Part shown: piece by piece, positions 33,126-45,583 of the stretch
Position numbering within the stretch: the stretch's first letter is position 1
How the letters are laid out: each line of letters starts with the position of its first letter
Source of the DNA: Pyrenula massariospora
Taxonomy: Eukaryota > Ascomycota > Eurotiomycetes > Pyrenulales > Pyrenulaceae
Direction: 5' to 3'
DNA length: 64,000 nt
Assembly: GCA_021030905.1 (NCBI GenBank)
Contig: JAGFMI010000006.1
Coordinates: 620,001 to 684,000 of the forward strand
Program-made: the position numbers and the translations under genes
Notes under the pieces: model-generated
Told to the model about the DNA's origin: nothing
Database searches by the model: none
What the model saw: only the letters and a program-made list of their open reading frames with translations

Positions 33126-34945
33126 TCACAAATCATGTAGCAAACCAGGGGAGCCAGGGACAACTGGGCACATGCCAAGACCCTTCTTGCTCCTCGTAGA
33201 CAATATGCCAAACCTAAGAAAAACTTCCGAGCAAGTGACGAAGATGGAGAGGGCTATCAGCCAGATAATAATCCACGTCAGTCGAGACATTTTGTTGTCG
33301 TCAATCGAATCCGATAGCATCTCGGCCAGGTCAAGGAAGACACGGCACCGTTCATTTAGAACTTGAATCCGCGGCTTTATCTCAAGATACTCTCGCACAG
33401 CAGAATAGAGGGGATGCAGGGTTGGTTCGTCATTCCACAGGAAGTCCGGGACATCGAGCGTCTTCGAAGCTGGTACAGCCATTAGCGATGGTTGAAGGGT
33501 AAATTACACCAATACTTACACAAATTGACGTCTACCCTACTCTTGAATAGACTACCTAAAATTTTGACAACTGCCTTGCGGTTCATCCCAAGTTCCCCTT
33601 TCAAGGCTAACCGTTGCGGAACATCTTTCGCCTCTGCCATTTGAGTTGCCATGGTCTCTTCAAAATGACTTAATTTGGTGCTTTGTGCAATTGCGTGGCT
33701 AATTGCTAGCTTGATCATGTGGTCTCCGCTCCTAAGTGTAATCATATCGTTATATATCCGTGGCCTAGAGATCTCATTGTTGTATTCAAAATGAAACTCC
33801 TCTGTCTCGAATTCATCTTCCGCAAGAGGTGAAGTAACAAGAGTCAATGGAGATGGAAGCTGTGTTCTGGGATCGACAGCAGAAGAAAATGTCAAGTCCG
33901 CTAGGACGTCCTTCTCCTGTTTCTCGGTAAAGTTCCAGAAGACGACGACGCCATAGCTGAAGATGAACATTTCGGCGTATTGATAATGTAAATTAGGCGG
34001 TGTGACGGTGAGAGGGCTAAAAGATCTCTGAGAATGATCGCTGTCTCTTCTTTGCTCAATGTCCGAACTACCATTTTGGTACACTCGGTTATCAACCAAA
34101 GATAGAGGTAAAGCAGGATCGTTCGGGCTCTCACCCCCTCTAACAGAATGCTCATCTTCGTCCTCGGCGTAATAGGCCCCGTGGTGATCTCTCTGCTCAC
34201 TCCTTTCGATCGCCTCATCCAGAACAGCTTTTCCGCCAGCGCTCTTCACAAGCGGACTGCTCTGTACCCGATAGCCCTCCCTTCCAGGAAGTAATGGCAA
34301 GTGATAGGCAGTGTAAAGACAATCATCGTAGAGCTTTGTCCGGGCACCATGTCGATCTTTGATGAATGCTGCTGTCAGGCCCAGTTTATAAGCTTGCGCA
34401 GTACAATAAGCGGTCACTCGAGCAAGTTCCTTCTCAGTTCGAGTCGCTTTCGGCAGTCGCTCGGCATAGCTCTTCGACTTTTCTCGGCCAGGGCGTCTCA
34501 GGTCTTCGTCGTGGAGGGGAGTAGCATCATTGTCCTCAGCAAAATCGCCCTTCTCTGACTCATCCTCTCCTGCCTGGGTCTCTGGCAATAGCACAAGCTT
34601 CTCGCTGACTTTTGTGGACCTTGGGGGCATGTGAGGGGGAGCATAGCGGCCAGTCAACCGCGGATCAACGGGTCTTCCTGAACCTGTCCGGTAGTGCTTG
34701 GGTCGCTGTGGCTGCCGTTGTTGCATGGACGGTATATCAGAGGCATACTGAAGGACGCTATCGACAGTTATGAATCGAGACGTCGATCGACGTTGAGGCA
34801 AAGGGCGGGAATCTGCAGTTTCCTGGACCATTAGAAGCTCAAAGTCAGCATCCATGCTTATCAGTATGAGGAATGGCGTGAATTGAAGAGATCTTACGAG
34901 TACTGTTGGTCCTCTACTCGTTGCGACAGTTGAAGGAGGTGCCAT
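33126..34945 (-). CDS. rmd8: RMD8/RMD1-like DUF155 membrane protein
   Basis: Three exons, 34898-34945, 33520-34822 and 33126-33469, give about 564 residues. Intron 1 (75 nt) contains no in-frame stop; intron 2 is 50 nt. The N-terminal 130 residues are polar and probably disordered (QQRQPQRPKHYRTG, PRSTKVSEKLVLLPE). The DUF155 domain then shows RVTAYCTAQAYKL, TKLYDDCLYTAYHL, EMFIFSYGVVVFWNF, NDMITLRSGDHMIKLAISHAIAQS and FFL-like C-terminal blocks. A predicted membrane helix (TWIIIWLIALSIFVTC) lies near the C-terminus. Yeast RMD1/RMD8 are needed for meiotic nuclear division; animal RMND1 is mitochondrial. The long N-terminus favours the RMD8 branch. The last 20 residues are not obviously conserved. 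Confidence 0.85.
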
Positions 34946-35432
34946 GACCGCAGCTTCGCCTCAAGCAATCTCGATGAAGAGCATTCATTCAGTAAGCGCA
35001 GCCGGCAATTGATCGACTCTGTTCTGAGAATGAGCACAGGATATTGCGCATGATCAGATAAATTTGACGACCAGCTCAAAGACGCTACAGGGATGTCAAA
35101 TTCTCCGTGCAGAATAGATACTGTACCTTTCGACGAAATGCCATATGACGTTGGGCAGACCTCCGAAATCCGCAAGCCGATGGCCCGTTTGCAGCCTTTG
35201 CCGAACATCTTCCGCAGCTGCGAACAGCAACCACGAGCAACCTGTCTATAGCTTGGAAAACCAATCTTCGGCGGAAAAGCAAGCATGTAAGAAATCTTTT
35301 CCATTTTTTCTCGTATGCCAGAATGGATCTGGCTTGATGCGCAGTCCTATTTATCTGCCCGTCTCGTTGGACTGCGCAGCCTTCTCCCTATATCTCACCG
35401 TTCTTCCCTGATTTAACCACTGCCCCACCAAC
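34946..35432. promoter_or_regulatory. Divergent upstream region of RMD8-like and F-box genes
   Basis: 487 bp between start codons, the shared promoter region. No specific element was recognised. Confidence 0.5.
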
Positions 35433-37395
35433 ATGATGGACGCTCTGCCAGAGGAATTGATCTTCTGCATCTTCAATTGTAAACAACACTTGTTCTTGTC
35501 TCGGTATCTGCGCTGACATCAGTCAAGATCTAGAGCCTACAGAGCTCGTCAAACTCCAAAGTGTGTCAAAACGGCTTTTAGCAATTAGCCGCGACAATTT
35601 CCTTTGGCGGGCTCAGTGCTACGAAAAGTCCCCCAGCACCAACACTAGAAGCTGGGCCCAAAGGGCTGCTACACACTCCCCTGATGACTCTACTTCAGCC
35701 TCCCTCAACTCGACCGGTCAGGATTTATTGCAGTCCATTCACGCGAGACCTAGTCCTGGGCAAGATTCGCCATCGGCAGATAATCTTGCCTCGAGTCACA
35801 TTGGAAGCTGTTCAGAACGTTCACTTCGATCTCACGCGAGAGCTGTTGCAGAGTGGGACCCTGCCAACGTCTCCGACAGTCGAGTGGAGAAAATCGATTG
35901 GTACTCGGAATATATTGCGAGACGCGGTCAGCTGTCTATTCAATGGCTCTCTTCCGATCGAGATCCATTGCAGGAGTCTCGAGGAATGGGGTTAATAGAT
36001 CACAGTGGTGTTCCGAAGGTCATAGCCCCCCTCGAAGACGGAAGTCTTTGCGTCTGGGGAATAAAAGGTTCAGATTCGGATGAGATTACGGCGTCTTCCG
36101 TATCTGCTCCCGGAATTCTTTTCGGTACTAACGCTCCGAATGGCACGTCATCTCAGGAAGCAGCCAACAGAATTGTAGAGTTCGGTGACGCGCTTGAATC
36201 CGTGAGCGTGAACAACCACCTCGGCAGAGTATATTGTGCCACTAGCAATGTAGTGACTGAGGTCGACATCCATACCCTGCAGGCTGTGTCTCGTCAGAGA
36301 TTTGCTTGGGAAGTTACGGCTATGTCGCGTGAGAATCTTCCCAATACCTTCAATGGCATCGCTATCGGAACTCGTCATAGCTTGCACATTTACGATCCTC
36401 GAGCACAGCAGACTTTTGGTACCACCTCAGGGAGCACGCCTGAAGACACAATCGCCTTTCTACCCAATCCCGTCAAACAACAAGGTTTGTTACCGCGTCG
36501 TCTGTCTGATACATCTCGAAATCGTCACACCATGAGCATTCAGGGAATGGCCCCTGAAGAGCCAGGCCCTATCTCGATCCTACCACAAGGCTTCGATGTG
36601 TACCTTGCTGGTCGGTTCCCCAGCATCTTAAAATATGATCAGCGTTTCTTCCCTCGGCTAGAAGAGACACTTCATTCCGGTGGACGGCTGTCAAGCCTCG
36701 CATATTCACCATATCCGCCACGTGGATCTGACTGTACGAATACTGATGGAACGCTGATTGCTTGCGGAGAATACGGTGGTCGAGGAAGTCTTGAGCTGTT
36801 CTCTCTGTCGGGCGAGAATTTAGAAACAGGAAGAGATCAGTCTGGCTTTCGGCCTTATGTTTACAAAAACCGGCAAACGGCGGCATCGGCGAAGTTGCTC
36901 TCTGTCGCTACTCATGGGACGCGCATCATCTTCTCAGATGCTGATGGTGGGTTGAAGTGGGTGGAACGAGATGGTCGCAGTCTTGTCCGTCGTTGGAATA
37001 TCAACCAGTTCGCTTGCAGAGAGGATGTACAGAATCTTCGACATGGCACCCGCCTGTTCGAAGCTGGCGTTGGTTTCAACAGCGATGATGGCATGGACGT
37101 CGTCAGGAAGATACTTCCAATTCACCAGTCATGGGCGTCGGAACGGGGTCTTCGTGGAGATTCTAATCTACTGATCTGGACTGGAGAAAGGATTGGGATG
37201 GTCAGATTCAAAGACTCGGCTTTCGACGATGTTGCTGCCAGTTTCGAGAGAAACATGAGCTTCTCTCCGAACGGCGCTGACGTTCGCCGCCGGGAAATGG
37301 AAACTGAGTATGACGGACAGATGCGGCGCGCTCTGGAGAGACAAGGCGAGGAGATATATTGGATGCAAAGATTTGGACATGGCAGGCGCCCGTGA
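35433..37395 (+). CDS. F-box protein with beta-propeller-like C-terminus
   Basis: Two exons, 35433-35478 and 35528-37395 (49-nt intron), give about 637 residues. The exon junction falls inside the F-box: exon 1 gives LPEELIFCIFN and exon 2 gives YLEPTELVKLQSVSKRLLAI then DNFLWR, together a canonical F-box of about 40 residues. A polar stretch follows (50-110). From about residue 140 there are repeated beta-rich blocks (VIAPLEDGSLCVWGIK, VSVNNHLGRVYCATSNVV, GIAIGTRHSLHIYDPR) suggesting a degenerate WD-type propeller. F-box proteins recruit substrates to SCF ubiquitin ligases through SKP1; the target here is unknown. Using ATG 35436 instead of 35433 changes only one residue. Confidence 0.85.
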
Positions 37396-38452
37396 GCTCT
37401 TTGAGAAGACATGGGATTTAGAATCCCCTCAGCCAGCGATTAAGGACACGGTACGCCGACATGATGCCTTCCGCGGCATTTCATGGATCAAAGTCCTGTC
37501 GACGCGGATGTGAACGAATCTCGAATGAAGCATCCACCGACGATCTGATATAGACATCTCCTAAGAATGAGGAACTTTCAGAGGCGTGATTGAGATGATA
37601 GACAGTCGACTGTGAAGTATACAATCTACAGCATGGAAAGAATGGGATGAGCTGGCGCACTGAGCTAGATTTCCGAAGATTTTCAAGACTAGATAGCAAT
37701 TCCATCGATACCCTTTCCTTTGGCAAGTCTTGTTTGATCCAAAAGAATGATTGGATTGAGCGTACGGCACTGGATAGTCTCGCTTCCTGCAGTAGTAGGA
37801 CTGTTATCTGCGGAGGCTCCAGATGGCGAAAGGCCTGACCATGTCAGCATTATGCTTGGCAAGAGAGGAAGACTGTCGCCAAGAAAGGGGAGGCGGCAGC
37901 TATCAAGGTGTATCATTCAATTGAGGCGACTTGATAGGCTCATCGTATAGTCGGACAACCTTGCTAACGGATCCAACGCCATCTCGGTGCTGCTAAAGCA
38001 CAATCCCCTTCTACCTATCGCAAACCCTGGTCGACGCATCTCGGACCTCGCCGGTGGATTGGGAGAGCGAACCTCGCCATCCGTACAGCTGGAGCAGAAA
38101 AGGACGGTTGCAGGGGTTCAGTGGTGGCGAGCCATTGGAAGCAGCTTCCAGAAAGGTAGATGCTCCGGCTCCTGGGCTTCTAGAAGCATTTGAATCGCTT
38201 AGAGGATCACCGGTGCTTGGGAGATATGCTACCACCCGCCTCGGTGGATCCACTACTAACCATCGCAAACATTCTGTACAGTAGGTATTTTAGAGGCTGC
38301 TGTCGCCCTCGCCGGAGCTGATGTTGCCTCTTCCTTCCTTTAAGACTGGTCGCAACTCCTTCTCACCGTCGGCTTCAATGTCCTGTTGACCGCGCCGCCT
38401 TGCCGTCGCTGTCCCTTCATTTACCTAACAAAAGGGAAAAAGGACTGCGCAG
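37396..38452. other. Intergenic region
   Basis: About 1.06 kb upstream of the nucleoside transporter. Short antisense frames at 37481-38268 were examined and do not form a recognisable spliced gene. No repeats were noted. Confidence 0.5.
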
Positions 38453-40584
38453 ATGGGCTCCAATCCACAGCCCCCAACCCCTCCCCCGCAAGAACCCGCA
38501 ACGGTTCCCGAGGCTGATCCGGCGCACGAGGAGCGAAACATGGTTACCAATAGCGCCGATACAGAGACGGCCGTCCAGCATGGTCACAATGCCTCGCGAC
38601 AGGAAGGCGTAGAACCTAACCCAGACCTTGCGCTACATCTGTCCCGCGAGCATCATCACGGCCACCTTCACCACTCAAAAGCTGCGGAGAAGGGCAGGGA
38701 AGACGAAGTTGTCTACTCAAAAGGCACGACGTTTGAAAAGTCCAACGTTCCGGACGAGTCTCCCCAGGACAACAATTTGCACCGCCGACATGTGGCTACG
38801 AAGAATGACGTGGATGTCATGGACGCTGAGAAGGGAACCGGAAGTCCATTGGATGCCGAAGAGGATCCAAGATCTCACACATTCTCGCGCTTTTACGCCA
38901 AATACCGATGGGCATTTCACCTCTTCATTTGGCTGCTGTTCACGGGTTGGTGGATTGCAGGCCTGATCCTGCATCGCTACGATCTTGGATGGCTGATACC
39001 CTTCCTCCTATGGCTTGCCATCACCTTGCGCCTTATTTTCTTCTGGGCCCCCATCACTATTGTCACAAAGCCAATGCGTTTCGTATGGAACAACTCGATA
39101 GTACGCCTAACACAGCTGATTCCAGAGAAATTACGGATTCCTTTAGCAGCCGCCGGAACTGTCGCTGTCATTCTAGTTGCCTCATTTGTGTCGAAAGAGT
39201 CAAAAGACAACACGAGAGCCAACCGTGCAGTGTCATTGTTTGGCCTGGCCGTCATGATCTTGGGTCTTTGGGCAACCTCTCGTAACCGAAGAAGAATTCA
39301 ATGGCACACAGTCATCGGTGGAATGTTGACTCAATACATCGTCGCACTCTTTGTGCTCAGGACCAAGGCTGGCTACGATATTTTCAGCTTCATCTCAGGA
39401 TTGGCACGCGACCTTCTTGGATTCGCAAACCAAGGAACTGCCTTCCTTACCGCCGAGTCTGTTCTCAACCTTCACTGGTTTCTCACCGGCGTTGTTCCTC
39501 CAATCATCTTTTTCGTATCCCTAGTACAGGTCCTGTACTATTTCGGAACACTTCAATGGTTTATCGGCAAATTCGCTATCTTTTTCTTCTGGAGTTTGAG
39601 AGTCTCGGGGGCCGAAGCTGTTGTGGCCGCCGCAACGCCTTTCATTGGCCAAGGTGAATCTGCAATGCTTATCCGACCCTTCGTTCCTCACTTGACCATG
39701 GCCGAGCTCCACCAAGTCATGACCAGCGGCTTTGCAACAATTGCCGGCTCCGTCTTAGTGGCCTATATCTCTCTTGGACTTAATGCCCAGGCAATGGTCT
39801 CTAGCTGCATTATGTCCATTCCTGCCTCTTTAGCCGTCAGCAAGCTCAGGTATCCTGAGGACGAGGAAACATTGACTGCAGGGAGGGTAGTGATCCCCGA
39901 CGACGATGAACATCGAGCCGCTAATGCGCTACACGCGTTCGCGAATGGAGCGTGGCTAGGGATCAAAATTGCCGGCATGATTGTTGCAACCTTGCTCTGT
40001 ATTCTAGGTGCTCTGGGCCTCGTAAACGGACTGCTCACATGGTGGGGTCACTACCTCAACATTAATGATCCGCCTCTAACTGTCCAACTTCTTGTGGGAT
40101 ATATTTGCTACCCAATTGCTTTCTTGCTTGGCGTGCCGAGGACTGGGGATCTCTACAAAGTTGCGCAGCTTATTGGTGTTAAGGTCATTGCTGTAAGTTC
40201 ATGCTGGTTCTGCCACAGGAGAGATACTGACAGCTTCACTACACAGAACGAATTCGTTGCCTATTCCGATCTAACCGATCCGAAAGGCGACTACATACAC
40301 CTTTCCGCACGCTCCCGGCTTATTGCTACTTACGCCCTTTGTGTAAGTATTGGAGCTCTTCAGTTAACGGCTTTGGCTAAACCAACAATCAGGGATTCGG
40401 CAATATCGGTTCTCTCGGCACCCAAATTGGTGTCCTGTCACAAATTGCGCCTGGCCGTTCAGGAGATGTCTCCCGAGTAGCTGTTTCAGCCCTAATCTCT
40501 GGCGTCATTTCAACGCTTAGTAGTGCTTCAATTGCGGGAATGTTGGTGACAGACCAGGCTGCATACACTAATGGTTCAACTTGA
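38453..40584 (+). CDS. Concentrative nucleoside transporter (CNT family)
   Basis: Three exons, 38453-40192, 40247-40342 and 40393-40584 (introns 54 and 50 nt), give about 675 residues. The first roughly 145 residues are hydrophilic with a His cluster (EHHHGHLHH). About a dozen hydrophobic helices follow. Family motifs include GAEAVVAAATPFIGQGESAML, corresponding to the substrate-binding GQxEAP region. NEFVAYSDL, formed across the first intron junction, is the family signature, and ALCGFGNIGSLGTQIG forms across the second. CNT proteins use a Na+ or H+ gradient to import purine and pyrimidine nucleosides. Reading through intron 1 would stay open and give a wrong C-terminus; splicing restores both signatures. 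Confidence 0.92.
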
Positions 40585-41792
40585 GGGACGCCGAGCTTGA
40601 TGAGCATACAGTAGCTAGATATTCCTATTGGAATGTCTCATAGACGTGACCGAGATCTAGAATTAATGAATGAAAGGAACGTGGTCGAGCTACGGCCTCA
40701 TAACACAATAATGATGAGAACTCTAAGTCTACTGCAAATAATGCTGCAGCTTCGTTACCCAGTCGAGACCCTTGAACCATTTTCTTTAATGAAAAGCTCC
40801 CGACATAGCTACACAGGTAGAGAAGCATACTTCGTTCAAGTTCGGTGGTCCTTTGGAACTCTTCAACGTGTATGTCTTCTATATCCTCCTTTCTACCTCA
40901 TTCATTGCATCAGCCAATGCCCAGGAGAATAAACGCGACAAGAGCCATGAATGTACAGTGATTCCCTTTTCCCCTCCTTTTTGCCCGCCTTGAATTTGAA
41001 GTACATGATCAACTTGCTCTGGTTGGAACCCCAAACTTCAAATGGACCGTACCGCCGACAGGCAGAGAATCACCTCAGCTAGCTAAAAATTCACTATCAG
41101 AGAGTTCTTAGAATCACCACGAAATTATCCATGAAGAGGATATCGTCGTCATACCATCGGGCTCTAGAAAAGTGCGACTATCTTTCGTTTACTTCTCAAG
41201 CACCTGATCTCAAAAAATGAAATCGAGGAGCTGAATTCGAATTCTCTTTAGCAGCTTATGCCCGGTCCCCATAGAAGATCGACGATGCTATCTAATTTAA
41301 TTTACAGAGTTCACGCTACGTGCCGTTGCGGAAGCTAGACACGACCAGTGAATACGGTACTTGTTTACCTCTAAAAGAAGCCTCCACCGTCATTCCACGA
41401 TGTAATTCGCGCGGAGCGAATTCAAACGAGATAATCCAGGAAAGACCTTTACACATGTACTAAGAAGCTAGTTGAGTTTCTCAAAACGTCGATCTAGTGA
41501 GCTAGACTTGCAGAAGTAGCCTTGCTTAAGGTCTCTGGATACGATCCCAACGGTTTCCTGAAATCAGAATATTTTGCATTTCATCTCATCTTTCACCTTA
41601 AGGGTATTCTCTATGTTGTATTTATATTTGCTGCTGGCAAAGTATCTTGAGAAGTATTGCACGTGGATTACTTCGAGATAGGTACAAGTAATCGTGCGCT
41701 TTCAATTTATACGCCTCCTGCTTTTTTCGCTCCGCCAACACTCTATCCCTGTTAGCTTTGCGTGCGGTTCGATTTGTGAAGGGTCAGACGCT
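40585..41792. other. Gene-free stretch upstream of the orphan gene
   Basis: About 1.2 kb with no supportable gene. It contains a perfect 7-bp inverted repeat (AATTCGC / GCGAATT with a 5-nt loop) at 41404-41422. Start of the most accessory-looking part of the window. Confidence 0.5.
41404..41422. repeat. Short perfect inverted repeat
   Basis: AATTCGC, loop GCGGA, GCGAATT. It could be a factor site or a weak hairpin. Short enough to occur by chance. Confidence 0.5.
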
Positions 41793-43052
41793 ATGGCTTC
41801 ATCTTCAGTTATCTCGACAGCGACTTCAACGGCCACAGGTTCCTGCGTTTCACCTTCTACATTCTATATCCGAGACATTACCCAACGAAGTAACTCCAAT
41901 GGCTTTCTGGCTCAGACAGCTCAATACAGCTCCGACACTCCACAGAGCCACATTTTTTTTGGACCAGACTATTCCAATCCCGACCTCTTCAATTTCTTGA
42001 CAACCAGCTATTATACCAACATTCTGCTAAGCGAAAACTCGGTAGGTCCGTATTTCTTGAACAGTGCTGAGAGCTTGAGCATAAGCAACTCCAAGTATTT
42101 GTCTCGCTGAAAATTCCCAATGTCTTACTACCAGGTTCAATACCCCAATACATTGATTGCTTGGCTAACTCTCATCTAGCAAGATGTGTACATCCAACCA
42201 GACGTGGACGGGGCAGACTATCCCCCAATAATCGCTTTTACAACCCCTGGGGACTATGTAACTTGCCAACTTGTCGGCGAAGCCTGCGTCCTTAACTGCA
42301 ACACCACAGCTGGTTACAGTGACTTTGCATTGTCTGCTGATTCTGGTGCTGACTATACTCTCCATCTTATCCAGCCCTCCGCAACTCTACCGTCTGGAGC
42401 TATACGCGCCACGCTTGCGGCGGAATCTGCCGTAGCCACTCCTACCCCGACCGACTATACGAAGTTTTCGCTCGAGACGGATAGCTCTGCACCTGCTACG
42501 GGCTTTAGTGCTGTGGTTTATAGCCCTGGCGTACGGTTTCCCATCTCCCAACACTTTATATACTTTCACATGTTTCTCGTCTCTTCCTACGACATGAAAC
42601 TGATACATACTATTGAACAGGACAATGCAACTCTTCGTGCTGGTAGCGACTATGGCTCCCCAGGCTCGGGCCTCACAGTCGACTCAGATACTGGTCATCT
42701 CACAACAGTCCGATCTATCGTGACAGGCACTTCTAACCGAAGTGTAGCATACATTGACACCGCAGTATCTGGCGCGTATAGCATCATCTATCTGAACCCT
42801 TTGCCCCTCGCATCGTCGAGTCTTCAACCTCTTGTATGTTCGAGGACGGCGCCGGATCCGACAAGTGGTAGGTTCTACCTTGGTTGCGAGGTTGACGGTT
42901 TCGATACTTTCTATCTGGAGGAAGGGCAAAGCACAAATTATGATTACCAGGTGTACTTCGCGAAGCATGACAGCATTGGACTTGGGACACCGAGATATCA
43001 GACGAGATTCCGCCTAGTAGTATGCAGTGATCCTGCATGTCAATCCTTTTGA
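41793..43052 (+). CDS. Orphan protein, function unknown
   Basis: Three exons, 41793-42041, 42180-42530 and 42621-43052, give about 343 residues from ATG 41793. Introns are 138 nt (branch GGCTAAC, acceptor TCTAG) and 90 nt; the second is stop-free and a multiple of three. I do not recognise a family. The N-terminus is Ser/Thr-rich (MASSSVISTATSTATGSC), followed by aromatic-rich beta-like segments (SHIFFGPDYSNPDLFNF, ADYPPIIAFTTPGDYVTC), several Cys residues and a C-terminus ending CSDPACQSF. The Cys and Thr/Ser content suggests an extracellular protein, but no signal peptide is visible from this ATG. An upstream exon may exist, and the frame is closed by a stop near 41679. It lies between the nucleoside transporter and a P450. 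Confidence 0.55.
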
Positions 43053-43815
43053 AAGAGAACTTTTAAAGAACAACGTCGGCGAAATTTTCACAAGACATAT
43101 CCGGGCTGCACGTTGGGACTTTTGCATTGATTCAAAGATACAGGCCTACCGGTGACACAGAATGTTTCGAGTTTTAAAGGGAAGAACCGGCCTATTACGA
43201 TGCCTCTTTTCTTCACGCTTAAAACACTATCGAAGTGCTCACGAGACGTCATGCGCGTGCATGTAAGCGCGTTCGTCCAAAGATGAGGTTGAAATCCGCC
43301 GGCTTGGTCCGTAGATACGTTCGCGGTAGTTCTGTAGAGTCAGTGATATCAATCCCATCCAATGTATTCATCAACTAGGCAAAGGGAAGGAAAGGCGCCG
43401 TTATATTGCCTGACTACTGCGCCCTCGATCGTCTCCAGCTAAAAAGCTAGGCGTATCCCCGATCATTGCCGCGCTGACCTCTACAGACGCTCGAAGTCGC
43501 GTGTCGCCTGGCGAATCCTGGCTCCTACTCTCTGACGTGAAGACGAGGGAGAGGCTACCTTCCGACCCCGCAGCAAACTACTCCATACTCTCTCCACAGC
43601 GTATGCTCTTACGCATCGATATATTGGAAGCATGAAGGTGAAGTGGGATTGCGAAACTCCTGCAACCGTTACCATCTTTGTTGCGAGAGAGCGCTTGATG
43701 GCGTGCTCAAGTAATTCAATAATTAAATTCGCCTCAGACAAGTATAATAGCGCCTGATCGACTTTCTGACATTTTACTTTTTCATATTCATAGTTAAGTC
43801 TTCGTTTTCAACCCT
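43053..43815. other. Intergenic region upstream of the P450
   Basis: 763 bp without a supportable gene or repeat. Confidence 0.5.
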
Positions 43816-45583
43816 ATGCATCAACTGTTCTCCATTGGGGCGCTGATTGCTCTCCCGTCTCTCCGTTTCCTGCTTGCCCTCGTATCCAACATCCGATCCC
43901 CACTCCGCGATGTCCCTGGCCCGCTGCTTGCAAGATTCACTCGCCTTTGGTTTTTCAAGGAGCTTGCGCATGGACATTTTGAAAAAACGAACATTGCACT
44001 TCACAAGAAATACGGTCAGAGCTCGCCGTGCCTCAGCAAGCGTTGCGAAAACTTACCTGACTTAGGACCTGTTGTTCGGATTGCACCGAATCAGTACAGC
44101 ATCGATAATCTGGAGGCTGCTAGAGTGATATATGGTCATGGAAGTCATTTTCCAAAAAGCAACTGGTATATTTGCCCATATCGTGGAAGATTTGGTCTCG
44201 GCATGTCTAAACTGATTTCGCTGAAGGTATGTTGCCTGGAGACAGCCAAGTCCCTCGCAGTTCACGCTCTTTGCGGATCAAAACATCAAGCGACATACGG
44301 AGGAACGAAAGAAATTTCAAAGCGCATATTCGATGTCGTCGGTGGTAAGTTTTCCTTCTGCTGAGGATCTGAGGAAGTAGGTTGACGAATCTCTCTAAAG
44401 ATACATTATGAGTCATTTGTTGAAGACTGCGGCGCATTGCTTTGCCAGAGATTCGAGGAGTTATGCGACTCAAACATGTCAATCAATCTAGGGTATTGGC
44501 TCCAGTGCTATGCATTCGATGTGATAGGCGAAATCACCGTACGGCTCTTTCGAATTCGGTGGTGTTTGATTGGGCTAACCGTAGCAGTACTCCAAACGAT
44601 TCGGATTTCTCGACACAGGTGGAGACGTCAAAAATATCATCCGCACAATAGATCGCAGATTGGTGTATTCGAGTTTGGCTGGAATCTACTCTGAACTCCA
44701 TCCATTTACTTTTCGAATTCTGAACGCGTTCGGCGGATCGATGGCAGCGGGGCAAAGCTACCTCATCCAGTTCGCGGAGCACTACATTGCTGAGCGGAAA
44801 GCATCGCTTAAGTCAGATCACAATGGTCCTGCTGATATGGTCACCAAATTCCTCCAAGCGCACCACGAGAATAGTGAGAGATTCACGTCGTATAACATTA
44901 TGATGGGAGCACAGCAGAACATTGCAGCCGGTTCGGCCCGATCATCTAAGGACCGTCTATCTACAGAGCTAATTTTTGCAGGGTCGGACACAACCGCAGC
45001 TTCGCTGTCTAGTATTATGTATCACCTATATAGAGATTCTGCCGCACTCAAGCGGCTGCGGAGCGAAATTGATGAGAAGTCTGCCGCCGGGAAGATTTCG
45101 GACCCTGTTAAATTTCAAGAGAGCCAGGAAGAAATGCCGTACCTTCAAGCAGTCATCAAAGAAGCTTTGCGCATATATCCGGCTGTCGGGCTGCCGTTAC
45201 TCCGGGATGTTCCGAAAGGGGGTGCCAATCTGTGCGGCAGGTATTTCCCGGAAGGCACTGTTGTTGGAATCAATGCTTGGGTCGCACATCGGAACGAGGA
45301 CGTGTTTGGACCAGACGCAAACACATTTCGGCCGGAAAGATGGTTGACCAAAGATAAGGAGAAATTGGCGGTTATGGAACGATACAATTTGACTTTCGGA
45401 GGGGGTAGTCGGGCTTGCGTTGGACGTTACATCAGCTACCTTGAGATGTCAAAGCTCATCCCGCAGCTGGTTCGAAAATTTGACGTACAGCTCGAGCTGC
45501 CTAAGGAGGAGTGGACAACGAGGAATTACTGGTTCATCAAACAGACGGATTTCTTTGCACGGATAGAGAGAAGAAAGCACTAG
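43816..45583 (+). CDS. Cytochrome P450 monooxygenase
   Basis: Six exons: 43816-44014, 44066-44165, 44227-44344, 44401-44538, 44588-44930 and 44982-45583, giving about 499 residues, normal for fungal microsomal P450s. An N-terminal membrane anchor is followed by the proline-rich hinge DVPGPLLARFTRLW. Further motifs are RHTEERKKFQSAYSM, the I-helix AGSDTTAAS formed across intron 5, the K-helix KEALRIYP (ExxR), FRPERWL and the heme loop FGGGSRACVG with Cys at about 445. Intron 5 (51 nt) is stop-free, but removing it restores the I-helix motif. The motif set resembles the pisatin-demethylase-like group, yet the substrate cannot be inferred. No polyketide, peptide or terpene synthase lies nearby, so no biosynthetic cluster is supported. 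Confidence 0.92.

Noticed and set aside
37481-38268. Series of short minus-strand frames between the F-box and transporter genes
   Set aside because: Tried joining across possible introns; no coherent protein or family emerged.
44931-44981. Continuous reading of the P450 through this stretch
   Set aside because: It would insert 17 residues into the invariant I-helix motif AGSDTT; splicing with GT-AG signals restores it.
43816-45583. P450 plus transporter as a secondary-metabolite gene cluster
   Set aside because: No synthase, transferase or pathway regulator nearby; one P450 and a nucleoside transporter do not make a cluster.
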